8,356 nt of DNA, from contig CANBUA010000221.1 of assembly GCA_947372535.1 (NCBI GenBank), positions 1 to 8,356 on the forward strand, read 5' to 3'. Position numbers and translations under genes: made by a program. Under the pieces are notes generated by a model that worked only from the letters and a program-made list of their open reading frames with translations, did not search any database and was not told the DNA's origin. Shown one piece after another: positions 1 through 5,783 of this stretch (position 1 is its first letter; the number at the start of each line of letters is the position of its first letter). This DNA is from Burkholderiales bacterium (GTDB lineage Bacteria > Pseudomonadota > Gammaproteobacteria > Burkholderiales > Burkholderiaceae).

Positions 1-201
1 CCGCGCCCGGGCAAGGTGCGTGAGTGGGACTACAGCGGCCAGGCCATCGACCTGAAAAAAGGCGATGAAATGGGCCGCTTCATGTTGGGCTCGACCGTGG
101 TGATGCTCTTCCCACGTGGGCCTTTGCGCTTTGCCGAGTCGTGGTGCGAGGCCTTGCCGGTGCGGCTGGGCGAGGCCATGGCCAAACGTTTTGGTCCTTG
201 A
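1..201 (+). CDS. psd: Phosphatidylserine decarboxylase proenzyme, C-terminal fragment (5' end outside window)
   Basis: Only the last 66 codons are visible; the frame is open at base 1 and ends at TGA 199-201. Psd decarboxylates phosphatidylserine to phosphatidylethanolamine at the inner membrane. The proenzyme cuts itself at an LGST motif, and the serine becomes the pyruvoyl cofactor of the small alpha chain. Here the motif GRFMLGSTVVMLFP spans visible residues 25-38, with the cleavage-site serine at visible residue 31 (bases 91-93). The short tail after it matches the size of an alpha chain, so the maturation site looks intact. The gene converges with the pseudouridine synthase gene across 29 bases, in which I see no convincing terminator. 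The family call is firm. Nothing can be said about the start, the N-terminal membrane-associated part or the upstream operon. Confidence 0.93.
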   Translation, partial: PRPGKVREWDYSGQAIDLKKGDEMGRFMLGSTVVMLFPRGPLRFAESWCEALPVRLGEAMAKRFGP

Positions 202-230
202 TCGGCCAGGCCCCGTGTCCCGCGATGAAA

Positions 231-1127
231 TCACCAGTCCAGCGTTTGCTCGCTGGTGAACTGCCTGGGCTGGCCTGAGACCGGATCGACAAACGCCAGC
301 GATTGCGCCAGCAACTTGAGCGGCGCACTGAAATCGCGTGGCGCATCCAGCGGCAGCTCTGGCACCAGGCTGGGGTAGATGCGGTCATTGACGATGGGGA
401 TGCCCAGCGCGTTCATGTGCACGCGCAACTGGTGCTTCTGCCCCGTGATCGGGTGCAAACGATAGCGGCCCAAATCACCCTGCGTCTCGATCAATTCGAT
501 CCCGGTCTGGGCATTGGGCTCGCCCTGAACCTCGTGCATCACCATGAAGTGCGCGCTTTCTTCGAGGCGGCTGGCGCGCGTCACCGGTAGCGTCAAATCA
601 GCGCGCCAAGGCGCGATGGCCTCGTAGCATTTGTCGACCACCCGTTCGCGGAACATTGCCTGATAGGCGTCCCGCCAGCGTGGTTGCACGCAAAACAGCA
701 CCAGCCCGGCCGTGTCCATGTCGATGCGATGGGCCGGGCTCAAGGTGTCGATGCCCAACTGGCGTCGCAGCCTGACCAGCAAGGTTTCCTGCACATAGCG
801 GCCCGACGGAATCACCGGCAAAAAGGGCGGCTTGTCCGCGACCACGATCAGATCGTCCTGGAACAGCACGCGGGCATGCCAGGGAATGGGCTGCTCAAGG
901 GGCAGGCTGCGCCAGTAATACAGCTTGCTGTTGGGGCGAAACGGTGAATCCGGTGCCACGGCCACGCCTCGCGAATCGACCACCTGGCCTTCGACCATGC
1001 GCTGCTGCCACTCGACCCTGCTGAGCACGGGCAGGCGTTGCGTCAGGAAATCGACGACCAAGGTCCAGGGGCCCGAGGAGGGCAGGGCCACGCAACTGGG
1101 GCTCACCCCGTCACGCACGTGCGTCAT
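231..1127 (-). CDS. RluA-family RNA pseudouridine synthase
   Basis: A 298-residue member of the RluA family, which isomerises specific uridines in 23S rRNA and/or tRNA to pseudouridine. The catalytic loop is HRIDMDTAGLVLF at residues 133-145, with D136 the expected nucleophilic aspartate. The usual leucine of HRLD is isoleucine here. Other family blocks are the substrate-side strand ADKPPFLPV (97-105) and LHPITGQKHQLRVHMNALG (224-242). About 85 residues precede the catalytic domain, and they contain a weak S4-like stretch near 36-55. E. coli RluA lacks such an extension, so the exact target (U746-like, tRNA U32-like or other) cannot be assigned. The start ATG lies 9 bases after the trhO stop, with GAAGG upstream, so the two are probably co-transcribed. 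The fold and reaction are confident; the substrate is not. Confidence 0.92.
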   Translation of the reverse strand: MTHVRDGVSPSCVALPSSGPWTLVVDFLTQRLPVLSRVEWQQRMVEGQVVDSRGVAVAPDSPFRPNSKLYYWRSLPLEQPIPWHARVLFQDDLIVVADKPPFLPVIPSGRYVQETLLVRLRRQLGIDTLSPAHRIDMDTAGLVLFCVQPRWRDAYQAMFRERVVDKCYEAIAPWRADLTLPVTRASRLEESAHFMVMHEVQGEPNAQTGIELIETQGDLGRYRLHPITGQKHQLRVHMNALGIPIVNDRIYPSLVPELPLDAPRDFSAPLKLLAQSLAFVDPVSGQPRQFTSEQTLDW

Positions 1128-1143
1128 CTGGCGCCTTCAGCCC
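1128..1143 (-). promoter_or_regulatory. Ribosome binding site of the pseudouridine synthase gene, overlapping the trhO stop codon
   Basis: Read on the minus strand, the junction is CTGAAGGCGCCAG followed by the ATG at 1127. The GAAGG Shine-Dalgarno-like core shares bases with the TGA stop of trhO at 1139-1137. A ribosome terminating on trhO therefore sits on the next gene's ribosome binding site. This supports translational coupling and also supports the chosen start. Confidence 0.6.
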
Positions 1144-2012
1144 GCCGAATCCAGACGCCGCGCACGCACCAGGCGCCATTGCTCGTCCGGATCGTCGTTA
1201 TAGACCTGCTCAGCAGTGGTGTCGGTTTCCTGCAAGTGGGTGTCCAGGGCGATGCGGTTGTCGAAGACGAAGCATTCGCCCAACCAGTCCTGATCGGCGT
1301 CCGGCATGGTCTGGAAATAGTTGAGGATGCCGCCGTCGAGCTGGAAAACCTCCAGCCCCAGATCTTGCTGCATCCAGACGCTGGTTTTTTCGCAGCGGAT
1401 GCCGCCCGTGCAGTACATGGCCACCCGCTTGCCTTCGGCCTTCCATTGCGGCGCATGGGCCTGCACATAGCCAGGAAAATCGCGGAAGTTGTCCACGTGC
1501 GGGTCGATGGCCGTCTTGAAGCGGCCGAGCCGGTATTCGAAGCTATTGCGGTTATCGATCACCACGACGTCATCGCGGGCGATCAACTCGCGCCACTGCT
1601 GTGGATCGACATGGGTGTGCCGATCAGTGATGGCGGGGGCGTCAAGGCCCGTGTCTGAGCCGGGCAGGGCGCCTGTCACGCCGGGCAGCCCCAAGGCGAC
1701 GATCTCAGCCTTGCGGTGAACCCGGACCTTCCAGAAGGGCTTGGTGCGGCAGGCGCTGTGCTTGAAGGTAATGCCGTCAAAAGCGCCATGGAGACGAGGG
1801 TCGCTTTGCAGCGCATGCTCAAACGCGCCCAAGGTGGCGGCCGTGCCTGCCAGTACGCCATTGATGCCTTCTTCGGCGACCAGGACACTGCCAGTCAGCG
1901 GTGCCACCAGCTCCCGCAGCACATCGACCACCCGATCGGGGTCATCGAGCAGGACAAACTGGTAGAAGGCGCTGTGGATCAGCGCATCAGGGGCGGCAGG
2001 GATGAGCGACAT
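1137..2012 (-). CDS. trhO: tRNA U34 hydroxylase TrhO (rhodanese-domain, UPF0176/YceA family)
   Basis: A 291-residue protein of the YceA/TrhO family. In E. coli and relatives these proteins carry out oxygen-dependent hydroxylation of wobble uridine 34 to 5-hydroxyuridine in some tRNAs. The N-terminal ferredoxin-like domain shows VLVAEEGINGVLAG (43-56) and KVRVHRKAEIVALG (95-108). The rhodanese domain follows with VVIDNRNSFEYRLGRF (150-165) and the active-site loop YCTGGIRCEK (200-209), where C201 is the expected catalytic cysteine and C207 a second conserved one. The protein ends soon after the rhodanese domain, lacking the long tail of E. coli YceA and any Cys-rich tail. An in-frame stop lies 12 bases upstream of the ATG, so this is the first possible start, but no clear Shine-Dalgarno sequence precedes it. 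It sits 36 bases after infA and just ahead of the pseudouridine synthase gene, which suggests an RNA-modification operon. Confidence 0.94.
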   Translation of the reverse strand: MSLIPAAPDALIHSAFYQFVLLDDPDRVVDVLRELVAPLTGSVLVAEEGINGVLAGTAATLGAFEHALQSDPRLHGAFDGITFKHSACRTKPFWKVRVHRKAEIVALGLPGVTGALPGSDTGLDAPAITDRHTHVDPQQWRELIARDDVVVIDNRNSFEYRLGRFKTAIDPHVDNFRDFPGYVQAHAPQWKAEGKRVAMYCTGGIRCEKTSVWMQQDLGLEVFQLDGGILNYFQTMPDADQDWLGECFVFDNRIALDTHLQETDTTAEQVYNDDPDEQWRLVRARRLDSAG

Positions 2013-2048
2013 GGTGAGTGCGCGTCATGGCGCACAGCCATGAGCAGA

Positions 2049-2306
2049 TCAGTGCGTGCGACGGACGTAGTTCGAAGGACCGCGGGTCTCGATGTGACGG
2101 AAGGTGATCCGGCCTTTGCTCAGGTCGTAAGGCGAGAGCTCCAGGGACACTTTGTCGCCAGCGAGGATGCGGATGTGGTGCTTGCGCATTTTGCCCGAGG
2201 TGTAGGCGACCAGTTGGTGGCCATTGTCCAGGGTGACGCGAAAACGCGAGTCAGGCAGCACTTCCTGCACGACGCCTTGCATTTCAATCAGTTCTTCTTT
2301 GGCCAT
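2049..2306 (-). CDS. infA: Translation initiation factor IF-1, second (C-terminally extended) paralogue
   Basis: IF-1 is a single OB-fold protein that binds the 30S A site and assists IF-2 and IF-3 in initiation. This 85-residue product matches IF-1 along its whole core: [11 protein letters not shown] (1-11), the [17 protein letters not shown] block (37-53) and the [12 protein letters not shown] block (59-70). An ATG 20 codons upstream is also in frame. I chose the ATG at 2306 because MAKE is the invariant IF-1 N terminus and a good GGAG lies 7 bases before it. E. coli IF-1 ends after the equivalent of residues 70-72; this protein carries about 13 more residues, [15 protein letters not shown]. 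No ribosomal-protein genes flank it. Burkholderiales often carry a second infA outside the spc/alpha operon, and this is probably that copy. Downstream are trhO and the pseudouridine synthase gene. Confidence 0.95.
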   Translation of the reverse strand: MAKEELIEMQGVVQEVLPDSRFRVTLDNGHQLVAYTSGKMRKHHIRILAGDKVSLELSPYDLSKGRITFRHIETRGPSNYVRRTH

Positions 2307-2577
2307 GGCCAGTCTCCAGTTCAATCCATTGAAAACACCCGACCGCCTCAGGGCGTGCCGGGTCAAACGCGTTGGCTTGGGTCGCCTCGACGGGGATCAG
2401 GCGGCGCCTCTGGCCGAAACACTCCTGGTGGGAGGTCTGGCGGCGTGCGCCTGGGGCTTTGCGCGGCATTCGCGTCTCAACAAGCCCCTGCCTTGTCCTG
2501 TCATGCTTGAGATCACAGGCCAGCGGTCGATCCTCCGAGCGTACCACGCCGGACAGAAGTCTGCCGCTGTGTCAAGC
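2307..2577. other. Intergenic gap between fabI and infA (271 bases)
   Basis: No coding region is supported here. The infA-proximal edge holds the GGAG ribosome binding site (bases 2314-2317 on the minus strand). A minus-strand TTGACA lies at 2575-2570, right after the fabI stop, but no acceptable -10 hexamer follows at 16-18 bases. A minus-strand TTGACC at about 2366 also lacks a matching -10. No U-tracted hairpin follows fabI, so read-through from fabI into infA is possible. The infA promoter must lie here or upstream of fabI, but I cannot place it. Confidence 0.5.
2453..2488. repeat. Imperfect inverted repeat in the fabI-infA gap
   Basis: GGGGCTT (2453-2459) is complementary to AAGCCCC (2482-2488). 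A short inner pairing, GCG with CGC at 2461-2463 and 2471-2473, could stack inside. The arms could form a stem-loop in RNA of either strand. No T tract follows on either side, so it is not a standard intrinsic terminator. It may be a Rho-type 3' end element, part of the infA leader, or chance. Confidence 0.3.
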
Positions 2578-3366
2578 TCAAGCCATCTCCGAGAGCCCGC
2601 CCATGACATGGCTGAATCCGCCATCGACATAAGTGATCTCCGCCGTGACGCCAGCGGCCAGGTCTGACAGCATGAAGGCCGCCACATTGCCCACGTCGTC
2701 GACGGTCACATTGCGGCGCAGGGGCGCGTTTTGCTCGACCACGTCCAGGATCTTGCCAAAGCCCTTGATGCCCGAGGCGGCCAGCGTCTTGATCGGCCCG
2801 GCTGAAATGCCGTTGACGCGGATGCCCTTGGGGCCCAGGCTGGCAGCGGTGTAGCGCACGCTGGCCTCCAACGAAGCCTTGGCCAAGCCCATGGTGTTGT
2901 AGGCCGGCACGATTCGCTCGGACCCCAGGTAGGTCAGGGTCAACAGGGCGGCCTTGTCATTCAAGTAAGGCAGCGCGGCCTTGGCCATGGCCGGGAAGCT
3001 GTAGCTGGAGATGTCGTGGGCGATGCGGAAACCTTCCCGCGTGAACCCCTCGATGAAGTCGCCGGCGATGGCATCGCGGGGGGCAAAACCGATCGAATGG
3101 ACAAAACCGTCGAATTTTGGCCACGTTTTGGCCAGGTCCGCGAACATCGCGCTGATCTGCTCGTCGCTGGCGACGTCGCAATCGAAGATCAGCGCCGTCT
3201 CGAACTCCTTGGCGAAGTCGGTGATGCGCTCCTTGAAGCGCTCTCCCACATAGCTGAACGCCAGTTCTGCCCCTTCGCGCTTGCAGGCCTTGGCAATGCC
3301 ATACGCGATGGAACGGTTGGACAAGAGTCCGGTGATCAGAAGGCGCTTGCCAGCGAGAAAGCCCAT
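2578..3366 (-). CDS. fabI: Enoyl-[acyl-carrier-protein] reductase (NADH), FabI
   Basis: FabI carries out the last step of each fatty-acid elongation cycle, reducing trans-2-enoyl-ACP with NADH in the cytoplasm. The 262-residue product has the expected length and all the signatures of this short-chain dehydrogenase. These are the dinucleotide-binding start [20 protein letters not shown] (6-25), DCDV (62-65), the VHSIGFAP block (89-96) and the catalytic [12 protein letters not shown] (156-167), with Y156 and K163 plus the FabI-specific Y146. The [16 protein letters not shown] block (188-203) follows. Residues equivalent to the known inhibitor-contact positions G93, M159 and F203 are all the common ones. 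The reading frame stays open 45 codons further upstream. I start at the ATG at 3366 because MGFLAGKR aligns with FabI N termini and GGAG lies 5 bases before it. The gene is divergent from rimP; no convincing promoter for it is visible. Confidence 0.97.
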   Translation of the reverse strand: MGFLAGKRLLITGLLSNRSIAYGIAKACKREGAELAFSYVGERFKERITDFAKEFETALIFDCDVASDEQISAMFADLAKTWPKFDGFVHSIGFAPRDAIAGDFIEGFTREGFRIAHDISSYSFPAMAKAALPYLNDKAALLTLTYLGSERIVPAYNTMGLAKASLEASVRYTAASLGPKGIRVNGISAGPIKTLAASGIKGFGKILDVVEQNAPLRRNVTVDDVGNVAAFMLSDLAAGVTAEITYVDGGFSHVMGGLSEMA

Positions 3367-3446
3367 GTGGTCTCCATTGAGGTGCTCAAACAGCCTTGGA
3401 TTCTGGCACGAGCAGGCCTCGTTCAACAGAATTTGACACATGACTC

Positions 3447-3475
3447 TTGCTGCGGCGCATTCCTCAGGGTAAAAT
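3447..3475 (+). promoter_or_regulatory. Candidate sigma-70 promoter for the rimP-nusA-infB operon
   Basis: A good -10 hexamer, TAAAAT (3470-3475, five of six matches to TATAAT), is preceded at a 17-base spacing by TTGCTG (3447-3452), which matches only the TTG of the -35 consensus. Transcription would start around 3480-3484, just ahead of the structured leader. A perfect TTGACA at 3433-3438 is too far upstream (31 bases) to pair with this -10. The strong -10 and its position relative to the terminator make it the best promoter candidate in the region, but this is from sequence alone. Confidence 0.5.
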
Positions 3476-3480
3476 CCCGG

Positions 3481-3579
3481 TTTGGCTCGATAGCGCATCA
3501 ACCGATTGCTGGTTCAATTGGCTGGTGCGGATGTTCGGCACGTCTCGTGATGGGCGGAGGAATCCAGCCCATTTTTTTT
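3481..3579 (+). ncRNA. Putative structured leader RNA / transcription attenuator ahead of rimP
   Basis: About 100 bases between the promoter candidate and a clear intrinsic terminator can fold into consecutive hairpins. The first is long: bases 3494-3508 pair with 3515-3529 around the six-base loop CTGGTT, with one A-C mismatch (3501/3522) and two G-U pairs. A small hairpin follows, CACG-TCT-CGTG at 3539-3549. The terminator hairpin follows immediately (3550-3572). An alternative pairing of GGCTGG (3520-3525) with CCAGCC (3564-3569) would break both the first stem and the terminator, as an antiterminator would. Gammaproteobacteria have a proposed rimP leader attenuator in the same position; I cannot tell whether this one is homologous. 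It could also be a stand-alone small RNA that shares the operon promoter. Confidence 0.55.
3550..3579 (+). terminator. Intrinsic (Rho-independent) terminator inside the rimP leader
   Basis: ATGGGC (3550-3555) pairs with GCCCAT (3567-3572). An inner GGA (3556-3558) pairs with TCC (3563-3565), leaving one bulged A (3566) and a GGAA tetraloop of the stable GNRA type. Eight consecutive T (3572-3579) follow directly. It points toward rimP and lies 85 bases before the rimP ATG, with no gene ending upstream on this strand. It must therefore act on leader transcripts rather than end a preceding gene visible here. Confidence 0.8.
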
Positions 3580-3664
3580 GCATTGTCGTTTCTGGATGCG
3601 TTCATTCGCAAACAGGTACGCCCCGGGCATGGCACCGCTGGCTTAGAAAAGGTCGACGCATTTG

Positions 3665-4246
3665 ATGAACTGGTTGAAGGCTGTTGAAACGACCGTGACT
3701 GGATTGGGTTACGAGTTGGTGGACTGCGAACGCAGCCCCCAGGGCCTTTTGCGCGTGTACATCGACCGGATGCCTGGACAACCCTACGATCAGGTCGGTG
3801 AATACGTCACCGTGGAAGACTGCGAAAAAGTCACCCGCCAGTTGCAGTACGCGCTGGAAGTGGCCAATGCCGAATATGCGCGCCTGGAAGTGTCATCGCC
3901 CGGTCTTGACCGTCCGCTAAAAACGCCGGAGCATTTCGCTCGGTTTGTCGGTGCGGATGTCGAGATCACGCTCAAGGTCCCTTTCCAGGGGCGCAAGAAA
4001 TACAAAGGTCTGCTCGAAGCGGTGCCGGGTCAGGACGGCGCAGAGCCGGGCTGGCAACTCATCTTCAAGGTGGGTGAAGGCAAGAACGCCGTGGAGCAGG
4101 CGCTGGGATTCACGCTCGATGAAGTCCGCGAGGCCCGTGTGGTGCCCGTGGTGGATTTCAAAGGGCGCGGCCGTCGGGCGGCAACCCCGGCGGGCAACGA
4201 TGATGCCGTCGATGAGGCACAGGAACTCGGAGATCAAAACAAATGA
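3665..4246 (+). CDS. rimP: Ribosome maturation factor RimP
   Basis: RimP binds free 30S subunits and promotes maturation of their head region. The 193-residue product shows the N-terminal domain with [13 protein letters not shown] (15-27) and LRVYIDR (29-35). The family signature [15 protein letters not shown] follows at 71-85, then the Sm-like C-terminal domain from about 90 to 165. A basic then acidic tail (168-193) makes it longer than the roughly 150-residue E. coli protein. The start is ambiguous: TTG at 3662 and ATG at 3665 are adjacent codons in frame. The upstream AAAAGG lies 12 bases from the ATG and 9 from the TTG, so the TTG may also be used. The gene is first in rimP-nusA-infB; its stop overlaps the nusA start as ATGA. 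An attenuator-like terminator precedes it. Confidence 0.95.
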   Translation: MNWLKAVETTVTGLGYELVDCERSPQGLLRVYIDRMPGQPYDQVGEYVTVEDCEKVTRQLQYALEVANAEYARLEVSSPGLDRPLKTPEHFARFVGADVEITLKVPFQGRKKYKGLLEAVPGQDGAEPGWQLIFKVGEGKNAVEQALGFTLDEVREARVVPVVDFKGRGRRAATPAGNDDAVDEAQELGDQNK

Positions 4247-5718
4247 ACCGTGAACTGTTGATGTTGGTGGATGCCATCTCGCGCGAAAAGAGCGTCGAGC
4301 GTGATGTGGTGTTCGGTGCAGTCGAGTCCGCTCTGGCCTCTGCCACCAAAAAGCTCTACACCGGCGAGGTGGACATTCGTGTGTCCATCAACCGCGATAC
4401 GGGTGAGTACGAGACCTTCCGTCGCTGGCACGTGGTGCCCAACGAGGCCGGCCTGCAATTGCCTGATGCCGAGATCCTGCATTTCGAAGCCGAAGAGCAA
4501 ATCGCCGACATCGAGGTGGACGACTACATCGAGGAATCGGTCGAGTCCGTGCCCATCGGCCGCATTGGCGCGCAAGCGGCCAAGCAAGTCATTCTGCAAA
4601 AAATCCGTGATGCTGAGCGCGAGCAGTTGCTCAACGACTTCCTCGCCCGTGGCGACAAGGTTTTTGTGGGCACCGTCAAGCGCCTGGACAAGGGCGACAT
4701 CATCGTCGAGTCGGGCCGGGTTGAAGGCCGCCTCAAGCGCGGCGAGATGATCCCCAAGGAAAACCTGCGCACCGGCGACCGCGTCCGTGCCTACATCAGC
4801 GGCATCGACACGGCAGCCCGTGGCCCGCAGATCATGCTGTCGCGCAGCGCCCCTGATTTCATGATTGAGCTGTTCCGCCAGGAAGTGCCCGAGATCGAGC
4901 AGGGCCTGCTGGACATCAAGAGCTGCGCCCGTGATTCGGGCTCCCGCGCCAAGATCGCCGTGATTTCGCACGACAAGCGTGTGGACCCCATCGGCACCTG
5001 CGTGGGTGTTCGTGGTTCGCGCGTCACCGCCGTGACCAACGAACTGGCCGGCGAGCGCGTGGACATCGTGCTGTGGTCGGAAGACCCTGCCCAGTTCGTG
5101 ATCGGCGCTTTGGCCCCGGCCAATGTGCAATCGATCTTCGTGGACGAAGAACAGCACGGCATGGACGTGGTCGTGGATGAGGAAAACCTCGCCATCGCCA
5201 TTGGCCGTGGCGGGCAGAACGTGCGCCTGGCCTCGGACCTGACCGGCTGGCGCATCAACATCATGACGTCGCAGGAATCGGCCGAAAAACAAGCCGTTGA
5301 AACTGATTCGACCCGCAAGCTCTTTGTCGAGAAGCTGGACGTGGACGAAGAAGTGGCCGACATCCTGATCGCCGAAGGTTTTACCAGCCTGGAAGAAGTG
5401 GCCTACGTGCCGCTGCAGGAAATGCTGGAAATCGAATCGTTTGACGAAGACACGGTCAACGAGTTGCGCACCCGTGCCAAGGATGCGTTGCTGACCATGG
5501 AAATCGCCAAGGAAGAGGAAGTCGAATCCCTGTCGGTCAACCTCAAGGACGTCGAAGGTCTGACGCCTGAACTGATCGCCAAGTTGGCCGAGGGTGGCAT
5601 TCACACCCGCGACGACCTGGCCGATCTGGCGGTCGACGAACTGATCGAACTGACCGCCATCGACGAGGACAAAGCCAAGACGCTCATTCTGAAAGCCCGC
5701 GAACACTGGTTCGTCTGA
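4243..5718 (+). CDS. nusA: Transcription termination/antitermination factor NusA
   Basis: NusA binds RNA polymerase and nascent RNA, modulating pausing, intrinsic and Rho-dependent termination, and rRNA antitermination. The 491-residue product is about the length of E. coli NusA (495) and has every domain. They are the N-terminal polymerase-binding domain (1 to about 130), the S1 domain (about 135-200, starting [16 protein letters not shown]) and KH1 with the GVRG loop at 255-258. KH2 follows with GRGG at 321-324. Last come two acidic helix-hairpin-helix repeats (about 362-418 and 430-490), present in proteobacterial NusA but absent in many other bacteria. The ATG overlaps the rimP stop (ATGA), and a GGAG about 10 bases upstream lies inside rimP, so the two are translationally coupled. 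NusA is a plausible regulator of the terminator upstream of its own operon. Confidence 0.98.
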   Translation: MNRELLMLVDAISREKSVERDVVFGAVESALASATKKLYTGEVDIRVSINRDTGEYETFRRWHVVPNEAGLQLPDAEILHFEAEEQIADIEVDDYIEESVESVPIGRIGAQAAKQVILQKIRDAEREQLLNDFLARGDKVFVGTVKRLDKGDIIVESGRVEGRLKRGEMIPKENLRTGDRVRAYISGIDTAARGPQIMLSRSAPDFMIELFRQEVPEIEQGLLDIKSCARDSGSRAKIAVISHDKRVDPIGTCVGVRGSRVTAVTNELAGERVDIVLWSEDPAQFVIGALAPANVQSIFVDEEQHGMDVVVDEENLAIAIGRGGQNVRLASDLTGWRINIMTSQESAEKQAVETDSTRKLFVEKLDVDEEVADILIAEGFTSLEEVAYVPLQEMLEIESFDEDTVNELRTRAKDALLTMEIAKEEEVESLSVNLKDVEGLTPELIAKLAEGGIHTRDDLADLAVDELIELTAIDEDKAKTLILKAREHWFV

Positions 5719-5771
5719 GCAGCTTCACTTCGCCTCGACACACTCGACTTCACACTCGCTAAGCACATCTC

Positions 5772-5776
5772 AAGGA
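5772..5776 (+). promoter_or_regulatory. Ribosome binding site of infB
   Basis: AAGGA lies 7 bases before the ATG at 5784, in the 65-base nusA-infB gap. It fixes the infB start. The rest of the gap (5719-5771) shows no hairpin with a T tract and no convincing promoter, so infB is most simply read as part of the rimP-nusA transcript. Confidence 0.65.
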
Positions 5777-5783
5777 TCAACAC

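Noticed and set aside
202..230. Bidirectional terminator between the converging psd and pseudouridine synthase genes
   Set aside because: Only a tiny GGCC-AGGCC pairing is visible in 29 bases and no T tract follows on either strand.
3433..3461. Perfect TTGACA at 3433-3438 as the -35 of a plus-strand promoter
   Set aside because: At 16-18 bases downstream there is only CGCATT-like sequence; the good -10 (TAAAAT) is 31 bases away, too far to pair with it.
3367..3501. 45-codon N-terminal extension of fabI to an upstream ATG
   Set aside because: The extension does not resemble FabI, would cross the rimP promoter region, and the ATG at 3366 has a proper GGAG and the conserved N terminus.
3481..3664. 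A tRNA gene ahead of rimP, as metY in E. coli
   Set aside because: No cloverleaf, no acceptor-stem pairing and no CCA end; the region folds instead into a long hairpin and a terminator.
3550..3687. A 45-codon plus-strand frame starting at the ATG inside the terminator stem
   Set aside because: It overlaps the rimP coding region out of frame, has no ribosome binding site, and starts inside a stable hairpin.
4234..5706. A 490-codon open frame on the minus strand opposite nusA
   Set aside because: It is a mirror of nusA over nearly its full length, with a His/Asp/Gln-rich translation and no domain; an antisense shadow.
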